NCBI GenBank assembly: GCA_026724425.1
Contig: JAIUCV010000353.1
Coordinates: 434,001 to 498,000, forward strand
Length of the DNA stretch: 64,000 nucleotides
Source: Erythrophleum ivorense
Taxonomy: Eukaryota > Streptophyta > Magnoliopsida > Fabales > Fabaceae
Reading direction: 5' to 3'
Shown here piece by piece: positions 26,201-39,632 of this stretch (position 1 is its first letter; each line of letters opens with the position of its first letter). A program made the position numbers and the translations under genes. Below the pieces are notes generated by a model. It made no database searches, was not told where the DNA came from, and was given only the letters and a program-made list of their open reading frames with translations.

Positions 26201-26987
26201 ATAAAGTATATAAACAAGATAAAAAATGACTTTTATATCATTATTTAAAAAAATGATTTAATAATTAAAATAATAATTTAATAGATAAAGTAATGATTAC
26301 AAAGATATAATAGATATTATATAAATTATAAAAAAAATACATTTGTAACTCATTAAACCAAACGAAACATCAAAGATAAAAATTATAATTATAAGGACAA
26401 AAATTATAATTTTAAAACAAATTACACTTTACCCATAGTTAAAATTTTTAAAATGTAATTTTTTCTTATAGTTAAAATTTTTGTTATTGTTATCATAATT
26501 ATAATTTTTATTTTTATATCCATTCTTAAACCCTAAAATAAAAAATTTAAACACCTAAAAGGTGTTACAAGATCCCATGCACTAGGATTCTTACTACAAG
26601 GGATCATGATGCCCTTTTATATATTTCATAAAGGATAAGCATGATGCTTATCTATTTTGAATTGTCCAAATTTGATCTAGATTTAATTTTTTTTATTTTT
26701 TTTAATCTCAATCGTAATTTTTTTAAGTTGTTAGTTAAAAAACTATTTTCATATTACGTTTTGTTTTTATTAAAACAAAAAAATTGAAATCTAGATTGTC
26801 TGAAGTTCATCTTCGAAGAATGAGCAAAGGATCCATTTTGTTTATAGATAATCCAATGTGTTTACTGATTAGGCTCTTTTTCATTTTCTTTGTTTTTTAT
26901 GGCTCCATTAAAGAAGTTTTAACATACAAGATCCATTTATTATTAGTAAGAATTTGATATAATTTTAAGAAATAATGAATTTTATAT
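22040..26987. other. AT-rich intergenic region upstream of gene 1
   Basis: No gene is recognised. The block at 22845-22940 resembles 6592-6695. An imperfect inverted repeat lies at 25299-25388. The segment 25750-25960, rich in TTCTCTCC words, looks like a hAT-type MITE fragment. The rest is very AT-rich, short-word sequence. Confidence 0.6.
25299..25388. repeat. imperfect inverted repeat (foldback)
   Basis: Left arm 25299-25326 begins CTGCAATGCAATAAAAAA; right arm 25362-25388 is its near-complement and ends ACGTTGCAG, with a 35-nt loop. Neighbouring short palindromes such as TTTGACTAATTTTTAGTCAAA's core at about 25265-25285 suggest the terminal region of a DNA transposon. Confidence 0.55.
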
Positions 26988-27256
26988 TGTAGAAATTTAG
27001 AACCCAAAAGTCTATTCTAATTCATTTTATTTCAAAAAGAAACAATACATATAAAAGGAGATAGTTAACTCTAGGAAGTAACCAATTAATCTTAAAAATC
27101 AAGGAAGAAAACAAGAAAATAAATATATAATAAAAAAAGCTTGATATATGGAAATAAAAAAAAGAAAGAAATAAGTTAATTGTGATGTTGAATTCTATGT
27201 GATAAACCATGGACAATTAGAAAATGAATTAACCTATAATCACAAGATTCTAGCAC

Positions 27257-28293
27257 CACCCCTCAAGCTGGGCATAGATTGAAGTTAGCATTGCCAATCA
27301 TTTTCACAAATCCCAATTCCAATTTGAGTATTGAAATTAGATCTAACAATCTTCCTCGAATTGTTTAGGTCCTTTTTATCTTTATTTCTAAGCAATTTTT
27401 GCAACAATTTCTATTACTTGTTTGGAAAATGGATTATTCTTGAGTTAAGGTATTTCTCTAGTGATCATCATTAACTCACTAGTTTTTTCCTTTTATTTTG
27501 ACTTCCAATTTGCTAGTTTGCCATGGATTTTTTTTTAGCATTTCTCCTTAGTGTGACTAGATTTGCTACATTGATTACACCATGCACGGGTCTATATTTT
27601 CAACTAGTTATTAGCCCCCCAAAAATTGGTTTCTCAAGTAACAAGCGCAGGTGATTCATCGGAACTAGAAATAAGAGTTTTTAGCATCATCTTCTTTCTA
27701 GCCTTCTCATACTTGTCCTAAAAAAAACCTCTTTGAATGAAGCAAGAAGAGTTCTTGCAAGAATTCTCCCTCCAACTTCATCATAAGTATTGTTGAAGCC
27801 TATCAAAAATTTGTAAATATGCTTTTTCTCAACAATTTTTTAATTATTGGCTAAATCACTTGAGCACTCACATATGTAGGTCTCCAATGCATCAAGTACA
27901 CTAAAGTGTTATAATATTGATTTACTGGCATTTCTTCATATTGCAACTCATGTATAAGGTTCTCAATTTCAAAGGCTTCAACAACATTTTCATAAGTTAA
28001 GTTGGATTCATGTGTAATTTCCTATATATCATGGGCAGATGTATAGTGCATGTAAAGCTTCCTAATTTCAGTACTCATGGAATTAACCAGCCATGATATT
28101 ACAAGGTTGTTTTCAACATACCATTTTTTGTACTTAGGGTCATGCTTTTTAAGAAGAATAGCTTTGCCACAAGTAATCCTCCTTCCTTTTATCACTTATA
28201 AATATCCACATAGATTGACTCCGTTGGGGATAATTATGTCCATTGAGTTTGTAAATGATAACAATTGCTGGTGATAAGTCGAAGCCTCTATAG
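27257..28293 (-). pseudogene. Copia gag (UBN2-type) remnant of element H
   Basis: The minus strand reads, with stops, HDPKYKKWYVENNLVISWLV, then NSMSTEIRKLYMHYTSAHDI and QYEEMPVNQYYNTLVYLMHW, a layout typical of Copia gag. It runs straight into the purine tract and 3' LTR without protease, integrase or RT, so the element was internally deleted. It is non-functional. Confidence 0.65.
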
Positions 28294-28699
28294 CATTACC
28301 CAAAATAAAAAAAAAAAGGTCTTAGCCATCGTTTAAACTGCAGCAAAATGGTTCAGTTGTGGTTCCCCAAACCACAACAAAACCATATAAAATTATTGGT
28401 TTAATTGTGATTTTGGACAATAGCAATTACCCTTTAGGTTTAACCGTAGTTATATAATGGTAGTTAAACCCTTGGTTTAACCATAGTTTGCTAACTACAA
28501 TTAAACCAATTGCTTTAACCACAATTGGCTAACTATAACCTTCTTTTAATTTAATTACAATTCTACCCTAATTATTGCTAAACCTATAATTTAGCTATAG
28601 TTTGTTAACCACACTTAAGCCATGGTTTAATTGCAATTATAGGGTAATTAGAGTTATGTTTTACAAATGTTTTAGCTGCAGTTTACACTGCCACAAAAA

Positions 28700-30469
28700 G
28701 GTATTTAAAAAAAACTAAAAATTTATACATTAACTGCCCTATTTATAATAGCAATATTACAAACCTATATAGTTGTTCAATCATGATTTACCATTGAAAT
28801 TCAATCATAATAGTAGTTTTATATAAATTCAATCACAATTTTATCATTAAAATTCCAATATATAAATCAAAACATACAAATTTAAATATAATTAAATTTT
28901 AAATATAAATCAAAATACTAAAATAATTATCCTTGTTAGATAAGTTTGGCGACTGAGCTGTAGCTTTAGGATTTCTACTTTCTTGATTACTTGGTGCTTG
29001 AAGATAAAAGTAAAATAAGCATGTAACAAACTAAAGATTTTATAAAATGAATATTCATTCATGTAATTTGAGTAAAATGAAAAAAAAGGTTATATTGCTA
29101 TAGGAAAGGCGAGACTAGCTAATTCAAATGGCGACTAACCTAAGAAATTTCAAAGAAGGAATGCCAAAATTGCATTAATTTATTATTGTTGTAATATATT
29201 CTATTTTTGTTCTCTTCTAAGTTCCTACACATTATGTTGTAAATTTGCATGAAAAGTTGGAACCCCTCTATGGAAGCGAGTAGATTGATCAAACATTTAG
29301 GATGAACAAGCACAAAATCTTAATCCTCATATTTGACTAGTGCGCTCCTAACTTCCTAAAGACAGGGCCAAAGAATCCTAATTTGAGATCTCTTGAGAAG
29401 AAGATCCTTGAGTCTAGAGTGATAATATCTTATCCTACAAGTTCAAGCAAATTAGAGAACATTCTAACTATCACTAATACATAAATTCAACAAAACCAAG
29501 AGTCAAACTTAATTCCTACTTAACACTGGACAGGCAAGGGAAACTATCAAACTGGAGTACTGTAGGGGCAAAAGAAATTTCTAGTAGAGCAGTATAGCTT
29601 GTATACTTACAATGACTATTTTAGCTTCCTCATTCGTAGAAATTCTATCATCTTTCTTATGTGTGGTAGTTCATACATCTCTTTGAGTGACTGAGCCCCT
29701 ATGCTTAACTTCCTATAAAGTATAAGACAAACCTTATAACATCTTATATTGCATAAAAAATTCAATTATACTATTTGCTAATATGTCTTACCATCTTAGT
29801 CTTTTTTTCATCGCAAGGCCCTTTAATTGATGAATTATCTACTTTCTCCTATTTTCTTTACTTTTTTTGCACGATTGCTTGATAATTGACAAAAACACAA
29901 TAAGCATATCAATTAAGAAAACTAAAAATATGGAAAAAAAATTGTTATTACCAAACTCTTTAAGTTGAGTCAGTATTGAATATACAACACTCATTTCTCC
30001 CTCATAATCCCATTAAGGACTAGTTTTAGTAGCTCATTTTTTGTTTTTGTTCCATCTTGCCTTTTTGTCATATAGGTCCTTGCTCTTTTGACTACTCTTA
30101 CATTTACAAACTTAACATAGTACTTCTTATGCTCCCTATCATCAAAGACAAAATGTGTGCATAAAATACATTTGTTAATTAATGTGGATGGATATAAATG
30201 AGCCACAAAATAGTGATATGAGACCCTCTAGAAGCTTGTTCTAAGAACCTCACACAATTTGAATCTTACCCCAAGACCAGCTAACAGCAAACAATAAAAA
30301 AAATGAAATACCAGAAGAAATAGGGTTAGAAGATGTTGGTTAAAGGTGGAACCCTAAGAGAACTTGTCTCTTAGAATTCTAATCTTGGGAGTCACAAAGA
30401 AGGACCACTCCTTTGATAAGTCAAGAATGCTCACAAGAATACAAGGAATGCAAGAGAAATTCTCACAAA
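28700..30469. other. interior of the CACTA-like element, no gene recognised
   Basis: AT-rich sequence. A minus-strand open frame at 30206-29991 has a basic, protein-like composition (VVKRARTYMTKRQDGTKTKN) but no domain I can name. It may be a scrap of a transposase or accessory ORF. Confidence 0.3.
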
Positions 30470-30709
30470 GTAATAAAATTCATATGTTTTTATTCATCTC
30501 CCTTCTTTCATTCGAATTTGATAGTACTTACTTCTAAGATCAATTTTTGAAAAAATACAAGCACTGTGCAATTCATTTAGCATATCATTCAAATGAGGGA
30601 TAAGGTAATGATATTTCACCGTGATTTTATTGATAGCTCTACAATCCACACACATTCTCTATTTGCCATCTTTCTTTGAAACAAGTATGACTGGCATGGC
30701 ACATAGGCT

Positions 30710-30766
<57 letters not shown>

Positions 30767-32580
30767 AAAGCCCTTTTTGATCAACTCTTCAACTTGTCTT
30801 TGGATCTCCTTCGTCTCTTCCAGATTAGCTCTATAAGCAGGCTTATTCAGAATGGAAGCTCCGGGAAGGAAGTCAATGCAATGCTCAATGCCTCTTAAAG
30901 GGGGCAAACCATCAGAGATCTCTTCCGGAAATAAATCACCAAAATCATGTAGTAAAGAAAAAATACTAAAGGGCAAAGATTGATCAAATTCATTACTGGT
31001 TGGAAGGACATCTTTATACAAAAGTATATAAGACTCCTCATCATCTAAAACTTTCTTGATCTCACTTTTTCCAACAAACAAAATCACTCTTTTTTCTCCA
31101 TTTTTCTCACTCATTTTCTTTTCACTCAATTCTTTTTCTCTCGCTTTATTTTCTCTCTCTCTCTCTTCTCTTTTGCTCTTATTTTGCATTCTTGCTCAAT
31201 CCTCACTTGATCCTCATAAGCTTGAAGGGGCCTAAGAGACTTAAGTACAATATTTTTGAGATTGAAAAGAAAAGAATAACAATTTTTGTAACCATCATGC
31301 CTAACTTTTCCATCAAATTGCCATGGCCTACCAAGTAAGACATGTCCAGCATACATAGGTGCTACATCACACACAATCTTATCATCATATTTCCAACAGA
31401 AAAGATAACCACAACCTGTTTGGTGACTTTAACCTCACCACAATCATTCAGCAATTGCAATTTATATAGTCTAGAATGTTTTAAAGTAAGCAAATTAAGT
31501 TTTTCAACAAGTACTAGCCACATTGGTACAACTGCTATCATCAATTATCATACTGCACACTTTATCATTTTGAGACACCTTGTATGAAAGATGTGATCAC
31601 ATTGCTCTTCTTTAAGATTTTCTCTTGGTTGGATATTAAGAGCATGCCTAGCCACTAGGGCTTCCCTAATTTCAGCTTCACAATCTTCATCTGAGGCATC
31701 AACCAAAAGGGGCATGTCATCATAGTCCTCATCATTACTAGTTACATCACCATTCTTAAGAATAACCATAGTTCTTTTATTAAGACATTGAGAAGCAATA
31801 TAAACAAAATGTTGACATTTAAAGCATTTAACTTTAAAAGAAGTAGAAGAAGGTTTAGGGTCATTTTTATCCTTAGGAGGTGGAGTAGAAGTTTTTGGAT
31901 TACCTTCCTCCTTTGGCTTGCTATCACCCTTGGATTTAAAGGAACATTTGGAATCCTTCAATCTTTGCTTCCATGAACTCGAATCAGCCACCATCTTTTG
32001 CTTTTATTGTCTTTCAACCTTGATAGCCTTATGCAATACCTCATTCATATCAAGGTAGTTTTGGAAGTCAACAGTTTCAGTAATCTCAGGGAGCAATTCG
32101 TCAATGAATCTCACCATTGTAGCCTTTATATGTTCCTTAATGTTTACTCGAATCATGAGGATCTCCATCTCTTGGTGGTACTCTTTAACACTCATTGATC
32201 CTTGCCTCAGTTTTTGGAATCTCTTAAACAAGTCCTGGTAATAGTGGTTTGGGACAAAGTGCTTCCTCATGATGGCCTTCATCTCTTGCCATGTGCAGAT
32301 AGGTCTTTCACCATTCCGCCTTCTGTCTATTTGTAATTGATCCCACCATATACTAGCATAATTAGAAAATTCAACAGCATCAAGTTTTATCATTTTTTCT
32401 TCACTATATGTATGACACTCAAATACATGTTCCATTTTCCTCTCCCACTTTAAATACAAATTAGGATCATTTTTTCCTTGAAAAAAAAAAAAGAATTTTC
32501 AATTTAATGTTCCCAAGCTCATTACAGGAAAGAGCTTGCTTTCCTCTTATAACAACAAACTCTTCAAAGTCAAATTCATT
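30470..32580 (-). mobile_element. Ty3/Gypsy gag-pol fragment J
   Basis: The minus strand reads, in order, a Retrotrans_gag domain (32459-32004, YASIWWDQL and RRRNGERPICTWQEMKAIM), a degraded zinc knuckle (CFKCQHFVYIASQC, about 31885), the protease C-terminal part (GHVLLGRPWQFDGKVRHDGY, near 31340) and the start of RT (31189-30659 and onward to about 30470, with VILVSKKDGK, CVDCRAIN and SKIDLRSKYYQIRM). There are stops and frame changes between blocks, and no RT active site, RNase H or integrase, so it is a 5' fragment. No LTR was identified for it. Confidence 0.85.
30715..30762. repeat. (CT)n microsatellite inside RT coding sequence
   Basis: About 24 CT units on the plus strand (GA on the coding strand of fragment J). 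They lie between residues KKGFIRE and MPVILVSKKDGK of RT and read through as an Arg-Glu run, so the tract expanded within a coding region after it lost constraint. Confidence 0.9.
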
Positions 32581-32976
32581 AATTCAATAATCAACATGTT
32601 ATCTGCATAATATTCCTATAAATGTCATTTTTGTATTGAGCTGGGATATTCTTCTAACTTGTGTGACTAATAGAAAATGTTACAAAGTTTTTTGCAACAC
32701 TCCCTAAGAAAACACCAACAGTCCAGCTCCCTCTCTAACGAGTTAGGCTTGCTCATTCCAGTGCACGACAACTATATGGCCTTCAAAAGGAGTTAATCCC
32801 TCCAGTTAAATGAATTGAATGCATTAACAAATTTTGTCGTACTTACCTTGGAATATCAACAATCCAATTACCTTTTTTCTTTTCTTGTCCTGTAGGCTTA
32901 CTAGCTTATTTAGCCTATTCTTGTTCGTTTCCTCTTCATTGACAACGAAGTCATGAATATCATTAAGGTTGAGCTG

Positions 32977-35840
32977 TGTAACACATAAAAATTAATTAAG
33001 AATAATTATGATAGATTAAGAGTTAATATGGGTTTAATTAGGAAAAATTAATAAAAAAGGTAGATAATTAATTTGGGCTTTATGAACAATTTAATTAAGT
33101 CTTAAGTCAAATGTAAAAATCCAATCTTAGCCATGGGGAGATCTAATTCTATTTTTTAGAGACCCAACATTTATTTTGTGCAGACCCAATGTTAATAGAC
33201 CCTTTTAGCTTGGCTTAACTCTTATCCGTCTTTTATAACCCTAAAATCCATGGCCCAACAAGTATATGTCTGAACCTACTTGAATTTTGGGTCTTTAGGT
33301 TAGCCCAAACCCATCTAAAACCCTAATTTAGTTAGCTGTCATTCCTTATGATGCAGCCACACTAAGAATTGGAAGCCAAACACTTGTGTTGCAAAAATAA
33401 AAGTATATTTTCGCACCTTGAAGGAAAGGGCTAGAGTTAACAGTATAATTCCATCATTTCCCACTTCTAAAGCTAAAATCAACCAAGGCAACTGATATAT
33501 AACATAATCCTTTTTTCTTTCTTTTCAATTTGATCTAATTAATTTTTTATTTGGAGCATTTTCACCCGCACCCAAATCTAAAACTTGTTGTTTGGTGTTT
33601 TTATGGTAGAATTTCGGAGATTGAGACTAAAGGTATGGTTAAGTAAGTATCATCTTCATATTTTGATGCATTTATTGCTAGTTTGAGAATCCCATAGTTA
33701 ATTTATAATATGGGCATTAATTTTGTGCGAATTTACCCATAAAATTGATTAACATCTTGGAGTTTTAAAGGTCAAGTTTAAATTTGGGACTTCTTGGTGG
33801 CTAGGTGAGTGTCCTTTACGTAGTCATTGGTAGTTTAATGCTTTGGGTATCTAGTTTCCTATTATAAATGATGAATAGAGTAGTAATTATCTAATGTTGT
33901 GATTATAGGGTGATTTTGGTACTACTGATAGTCTCCAAATTGTCTACAGAAGTGAGGTAATTAGAGTTAATTTTTATTCCTTATATATGTTCAATTTAAT
34001 TTTATATCTGTTGCACATGTATGATTTTAAATAATAAATAAATGATTAGCTATCTAATATGTTGTGATTGGACCTTGTGAGTTCATGGTGGAGCTGTGGT
34101 GCGGCTGCCACCCATGCATCGTGCTTCAATTGGGCAATGAGTTATGATTAAACTCTTGCATGCATTGAGCCCAAGTTGTGCTCACTGGAGAGTTGGTGCC
34201 ATTGATGGGTCTCTCTTGATGTTATTAGCTTTTAACATATTATGTGTGATTACTAGTATGGGATAGTGATAACTAGTAGCTCAACTATTACATTTTGCTG
34301 ATATTATGTTATTTCTAATACTTATTCGATTTAATGCATATATGTTGATTAATTTGAAGCATATGAATGAAATTTACCTCTGGTTACTAAGATCTGCATC
34401 ACACCTTGTTTTACATGCTAACTATTTCAGGTGAAGGCTCTTTGAGTAAAGATAAAGGGAAGCAATAAATGAACATTCATGAGTTAAGACCCTGTGTGGG
34501 GAATGTTACACTTAGGTTAATCTAACTTAGGATAGATGCTAATTTTTGTTATTATTTTATATAGCATCATTATGTAATCATATTGCCAAGTATAGGAGTT
34601 TTGTGTTTTGGTAATCTATGATGTATCTAATAGGAAGTTAGGCCTTATATAAATTTAGAACTTGATGTATGCATTCATTTATAACTGATATGGAACCTTG
34701 TTGGCTTTGAAATATGATTTATTATTTGAGGATGTAATCATGTGTTATCTTAAATGTTGACTTAAACTAATATTGTATAAAACCTTTGTTGGAATTTACA
34801 TTTGAATGATAATAGTATTAGTTTTTAGTATTCCTTATATCAAAGTCTATGATTTGCTAATATATGGTAGATGGATAGGTAGAAATCAATACCTAACTTT
34901 TGAATTGATTAGAATTGATATGCTAAGTAATTTAGATAGTGAGATGCTATTAAAACCCTACAAATTAAGGTAAAATGATCATAGGATGTTGTTAGAGGGA
35001 GGTATGGTATGTATGGGATGTAATTTAGAGAGTTTAGGTGTAGTAGGGGGTTGAAGAGTGGCCAAAATTACTTAAGTCACAGCTAAAGGAGTTCCAGAAG
35101 CTAGGTACGCCATGGTGCGAGATGCCTCATTGCGGCACAAGATGCTTGAATTCACCCAGGAAAAGTAATAGAGAGCAAAATCGCACGCAGCGCAATGGAA
35201 GCTTGTCACAGTAAGCATCAGGAGGCAAGCTTAGAGAATTCCAAGAGGCTCTCCCGCTGCGGTGCCACATAGGCTTGTCGCAATGAGAATCGTGAAAGTG
35301 TGAATAGTAGGTTCCAAGACTACCTTCGCCGTAGTGCAAAAGGCCTGAGTTGTGGCTCAAGGTTCGAATTTTTTATTTTGAGCTCCAGTAGCCACTTATG
35401 CAGCGATGTAAGTATACCAAGTCACAACAAAAAGTTTTTAAATTTAGTTTTTAGGTTCTAATAATCTTACTTGAGGTGAGGAAGGTCCAAGTCACAGCGA
35501 AAATTCCTAAACTTTTATTTTTGATTTAGAAACCTTGAAATTTATTATAATAGTGTTATGAAATGACTTGAGAACATTTATAAGAGGTTTTGTGAGTTGA
35601 AATTAATAGTAAAATAAATCAAAGGTTTTAATTGATAATTAGGATAACTTGTAAACTCAAATAGTTGTGATGGTTTGGCTAATAATCTTAATAGTATCAA
35701 GGTTCAAATTTTCTCACTTTTTTTTCTTATTTTAATTAATTGTAATGACTTTAGATCTTGATTTACGATTATTAATCATGCAATTAATCCTAATCATGAT
35801 AATTAAAAATTAATGATAATTAAAAATTAAAGTTGTTACA
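32977..35840 (-). mobile_element. solo-LTR-like element K, inverted copy of L
   Basis: The reverse complement begins TGTAACAACTTTAATTTTT and ends TGTGTTACA, and matches element L (899-3780) at both ends and through the GC-rich block (35100-35450 against 1320-1630) and the middle. Length is 2,864 bp. The flanking 5-mers AGCTG and AGCCA are only a partial match. No gag or pol is present. Confidence 0.7.
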
Positions 35841-37849
35841 AGCCAGATGGCTAAACCCTTAACTATGGAATCTACATACCTTAGTTGACCATTAGTATTA
35901 ACAACTAGGCTTGATAGGGAATCTTTAGTGTTAGGGGCCTAAAATACCTAGAGTGTCTCTATGAGTGCGACTTAAACTGATCTTTTTCAAAAACCTTTTC
36001 GTTTTCAAGATTCTTGCTAAAAAAATATAAAAAAAATTACAAACTAAGGGTTCATATATGTATTCAATTACTGATAGATAATGGTAAGCTCTATATTAGG
36101 GGTTCATATAACCTAGGTCTATAAACATCATTATCCTTACAATCTTTTTCATTGATCATTTGGTTTATCAAAATGACAGTTGGAGTGAAGAAGAAGAGAG
36201 GAAATTGGTAGAAACACATGCTAAGGTTAGGAATTGTTAGGCAAAAATAGCAAAGAGCATTCCAAGAAGAATAGAGAATGTAATAAAGAACTAGTGGAAT
36301 GGCATTAAAAGAAGGTAAAATTGAAAGAGAAAGAAGAAAAGCACACATAACTCCAATAGAAGGCCACATTTCTCTATAGTTGAAAACTACATTAGAAGCA
36401 AGACCTTAATAAGTAACACCTCCATCAACAGTATCCAAAACATAGCAAAAAACCAATCTAAACCCTCTTCTAAATCACAAAGAACCCACAATTCATTTTA
36501 TCAGAGAAACATGCTATGATCACTTTGCCAAAATTAGATAAGATTGTGAATCCAATTATTTCCATCTCTTAAAATTTAATGTTGGACATTGATAGTCAAT
36601 CCATTAACTTTTAAGTTATGTATTATATTTTAAGCAAATAGATAAAATAAAAGCAATTTAAAAACAAGCCAATGTAAGAAAAATTAAAGTTTACTTTGCA
36701 TTTAATACGAAAGTGTAACCAATGCCATAGCACTATCTTCTCCTACCTTCTTCTAACTTTTACTCCAAGGAAGAAAAAGATTATGAATGAGAAAAGGAAA
36801 AAAAGGATATTATTGCTTGAAGTCTAAAATAATAAACCAATGATCAAAAGACATTCTTTAATTATTACTAGCTTTGCCTTTTCTCAAGGTATCCCATTAA
36901 TGACTAATGAACCAGTGATCTTAGGATATTTGCAAAGATTATTAAAGCCGCACTCAACCATAACCAGTGCAGTGACTAATCTGAATCAAACACAAAGAGT
37001 ACCTTGCTATTAGGTAATTTCCCAAATTGCAAAATTATCATCATCAAAATTCAAACATATGCTCTGTCAAGATTAAAGCCATATTTTACAATTGAACTGT
37101 ACCAAATAAAATTTTAATTACAGATTCTCCTAAGTGAATGGTAACTATCAACTTCAACATAATAAGCCACTTTCCACTTCAATGCTGTAGAATGCTCTAG
37201 AAAGGGAATCTATGAAGATCCCTATCCAAGCAATGCTATATTAGTCTCACGTTGACATCTTTATCTTAAACATACTGCACAAACTGGTCAATGAGATTTT
37301 TTTACCCATCCTAGAAGCGTATCATATGACAATTTTAGATAATAAATATGAAAAACAGAAAAACTTAATATATAAAATTAATTTAATTGTTTATGTATGT
37401 GCTCTTATGTTTGTATGTACGTGAGTAAATGTAAATATTCTTCATGTATACAAAAGATATTTTGAAATATGCAAATATAGACGATAGGTGGGCCTAAAAC
37501 CAATTGCAACTTCCATTTTTAAACCAAAGTTGTTCGCTGCCTATGCAATCCTACCGGTGAATATCATTATACTTAAAAAGATTAAAGAAAAAAGATTGAC
37601 TTCCATATTATAAAATAGGAGAATTATATGAGAAATAGAAAGTTGGCTTAAATATCTTGGTGGTAGCTAAATCAGGTGAGAAATGGGAAGCTAGAGGACA
37701 ATGGTTGTGGATGACGTTAGATGGCAACAACTGATGGCTGATAGCAATAAGGGAAGATGCAAGCTTAATGAATGACGGACGATGGAGTGAAGTTTCTCTC
37801 TACCTTGCTCAATTGAGGGTTCTGAATCTGGTAGCAGATTAGGGCAATT
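35841..37849. other. interior of the CACTA-like element, no gene recognised
   Basis: AT-rich with no convincing open frame; the 92-codon minus-strand frame at 36369-36091 is hydrophobic and low in complexity and I do not call it. Confidence 0.35.
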
Positions 37850-39626
37850 TAAAAATGTCCTAACTGTGGTTTAGCCCATTTGGCTTAGCCTAACTGCGCT
37901 TTGCCCAAACCGTAGTTAGATATTTGTCCTAACTGTAGTTTAGGTCAAACCATAGTTAAGACCTTTTGGGACTAACTGTTGTCCTAACTATGGTTTGTTG
38001 TAATTAAAACATCTTAATTGTGGTTTGTGGCAAATCACAGCTATGACCTTGTTATCCTAGCCGTAGTTTTTTCAAATCATAGTTAAGACATTATTTTAAT
38101 TGCATTTTGAGCCACAATAGACCTTCGTACTTAACCACGATTAATTAAATTGCAGTTTGGGCCTTCTTCTGGCCTCAATTTATTTAATTGTAGTTAACAA
38201 CAAAGGTTCAATTTTTTTAGTAATATGAGTTGGTGACATTATCTCCACAAAACCTCCTCTATTATGAACGCCATTTTAGTGGTAGTGTCCTCCTTTTCTT
38301 TGCCACATAGGATTGTGTTATACCCATATTTAGTCATACAAGTGGTTTAGGCCAATAGACTCTATTAAAAAACAAGTGAAACAAAAAAAAGGACAAAAAA
38401 AAAATTTATTTATTAATTTTTTTTCTTTTTTGCTTAAAAGCTGTGCATAAGGATTAATTAGAGATGAAGACAACAAGTTTGACAGAGCTAGACAATGAAG
38501 GTCTAGTCTAGACAAACAAAAGTAAAGTTTCTATTTTCTAACAAATAAAATAGAGAAAAAGAACAAATAAATGCTCTATTTTTGGACTAATAGAATAGGG
38601 AAAAAAAAATGCACTTGTAGGTACAACTTTTAAAGATTCAGAGTTGTAAGCACAAGGAAAATCAACAATGAAGGCTGATCAAAAGCTCCCCTTGGCAAAA
38701 TGAAAGCTTTGATACCATGAAGGAATTTGAAATTCTAAAGTCTATTTTAATTCTTTTTATTTGGAAAAGGAGAAGTACATATAAAGGAGATCATTGAATA
38801 TAGGAATTAGCCAACCAATCCCAAAAGTCAAGGGGGGAAAATTAGGAGGTATATACATAATAAAAATAATATGATAGATGAAAATAAAAAGGGAAAGAAA
38901 TAAGTTAACTGCAATATTAATGTCTTTTGTGATAAACAAAGGACAATCAGAAAATAAATAAGCTTCTAATCATAATATTCCAACTTATCAATTGTAAAAT
39001 TGACTTTAAGTAATCACTGAACAATAAGTCTTTTATCTCTTAATCCCAAATTATAATATCTTAGCTGCAAGAAGACCTATACATCGTTATTCATCTATTT
39101 ATTGTGATTGTATATACCATTCCAGTAAACGTAATCATCAAATTGAAAATTTTAATTTAAATGAAGATACATAAAAATTCAAACAAAAATTTTTTGTAAA
39201 CCACACTTGTATATCTGTATGCATATTATTGTGTAAAAATGGTATCTTTTTATATTTTACTCATATCATTTATTGAATGGTGCTAACAATTTTATATAAT
39301 GAAATGGCATATGCCAAAGGCCATAAAAATGATATCAATTTTGTTTATATAAAAATTAATAACACTAACTTATTCGTGATAAAAAGATCTAGTTGCATAG
39401 AAAATATTATAGTAAAATGTAGAACCCGGAATCTCCTAATGTTCGAAGTCGATTTATTGGCATTTACTCCCCCTTAGAATCGGACTTGAAATCTTAAAAA
39501 AGACAACAAAAAATGTTACACAGCTGTCAGTGTTATATGAGCAGTTGCTGGCAAGACAGTGATATATACACATTACGCCAATGCCATGCCATCACTGCAT
39601 AGCTAACTTATGAACAGGAGTGATAA

Positions 39627-39632
39627 TTTATT
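39627..39632 (-). promoter_or_regulatory. candidate poly(A) signal of MADS gene 2
   Basis: AATAAA on the minus strand about 146 nt past the stop codon of gene 2, in AT-rich sequence. It is a plausible 3' UTR end. Confidence 0.35.

Larger units (their letters stand above)
28294..38222. mobile_element. putative CACTA-type DNA transposon inside H
   Basis: Both ends carry dense arrays of a short word of the form TAAC-Y-R-Y-R-GTTT and its complement: about 28318-28700 on the left and 37850-38200 on the right. Such subterminal repeat arrays are a hallmark of En/Spm (CACTA) elements. The outer ends are CATTACCC followed by A-rich sequence on the left and, reading inward on the minus strand, TACTAAAAAAA on the right; both are degraded CACTA-like termini. 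The right end interrupts the H leader, and gag resumes at the left end. I see no clear transposase, and no 3-bp TSD matches exactly, so the call is moderate. Confidence 0.45.
26988..38985 (-). mobile_element. Copia-like element H with paired LTRs and nested insertions
   Basis: Direct repeats of 268 bp at 26988-27255 and 38718-38985 share most of their sequence and are the two LTRs. On the minus strand the right (5') LTR is followed by TGGTATCAAAGC (38717-38706), a primer site for initiator Met-tRNA, and the left (3') LTR is preceded by the purine-rich AGCTTGAGGGG (about 27270-27260). Of the coding part only a gag-like segment remains next to the 3' LTR, so pol has been deleted. About 10 kb between leader and gag is foreign DNA. 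Flanking 5-mers (TATAT and TATCA) match only partly. Confidence 0.75.

Noticed and set aside
30470..32580. Endogenous pararetrovirus as the source of gag-pol fragment J
   Set aside because: Domain order (gag, zinc knuckle, protease, RT) and the gag motifs fit a plant Ty3/Gypsy retrotransposon; there is no movement-protein or coat-type segment.
32971..35845. Perfect TSD for solo LTR K
   Set aside because: Flanks are AGCTG and AGCCA, only three of five bases match, so I do not claim a clean TSD.
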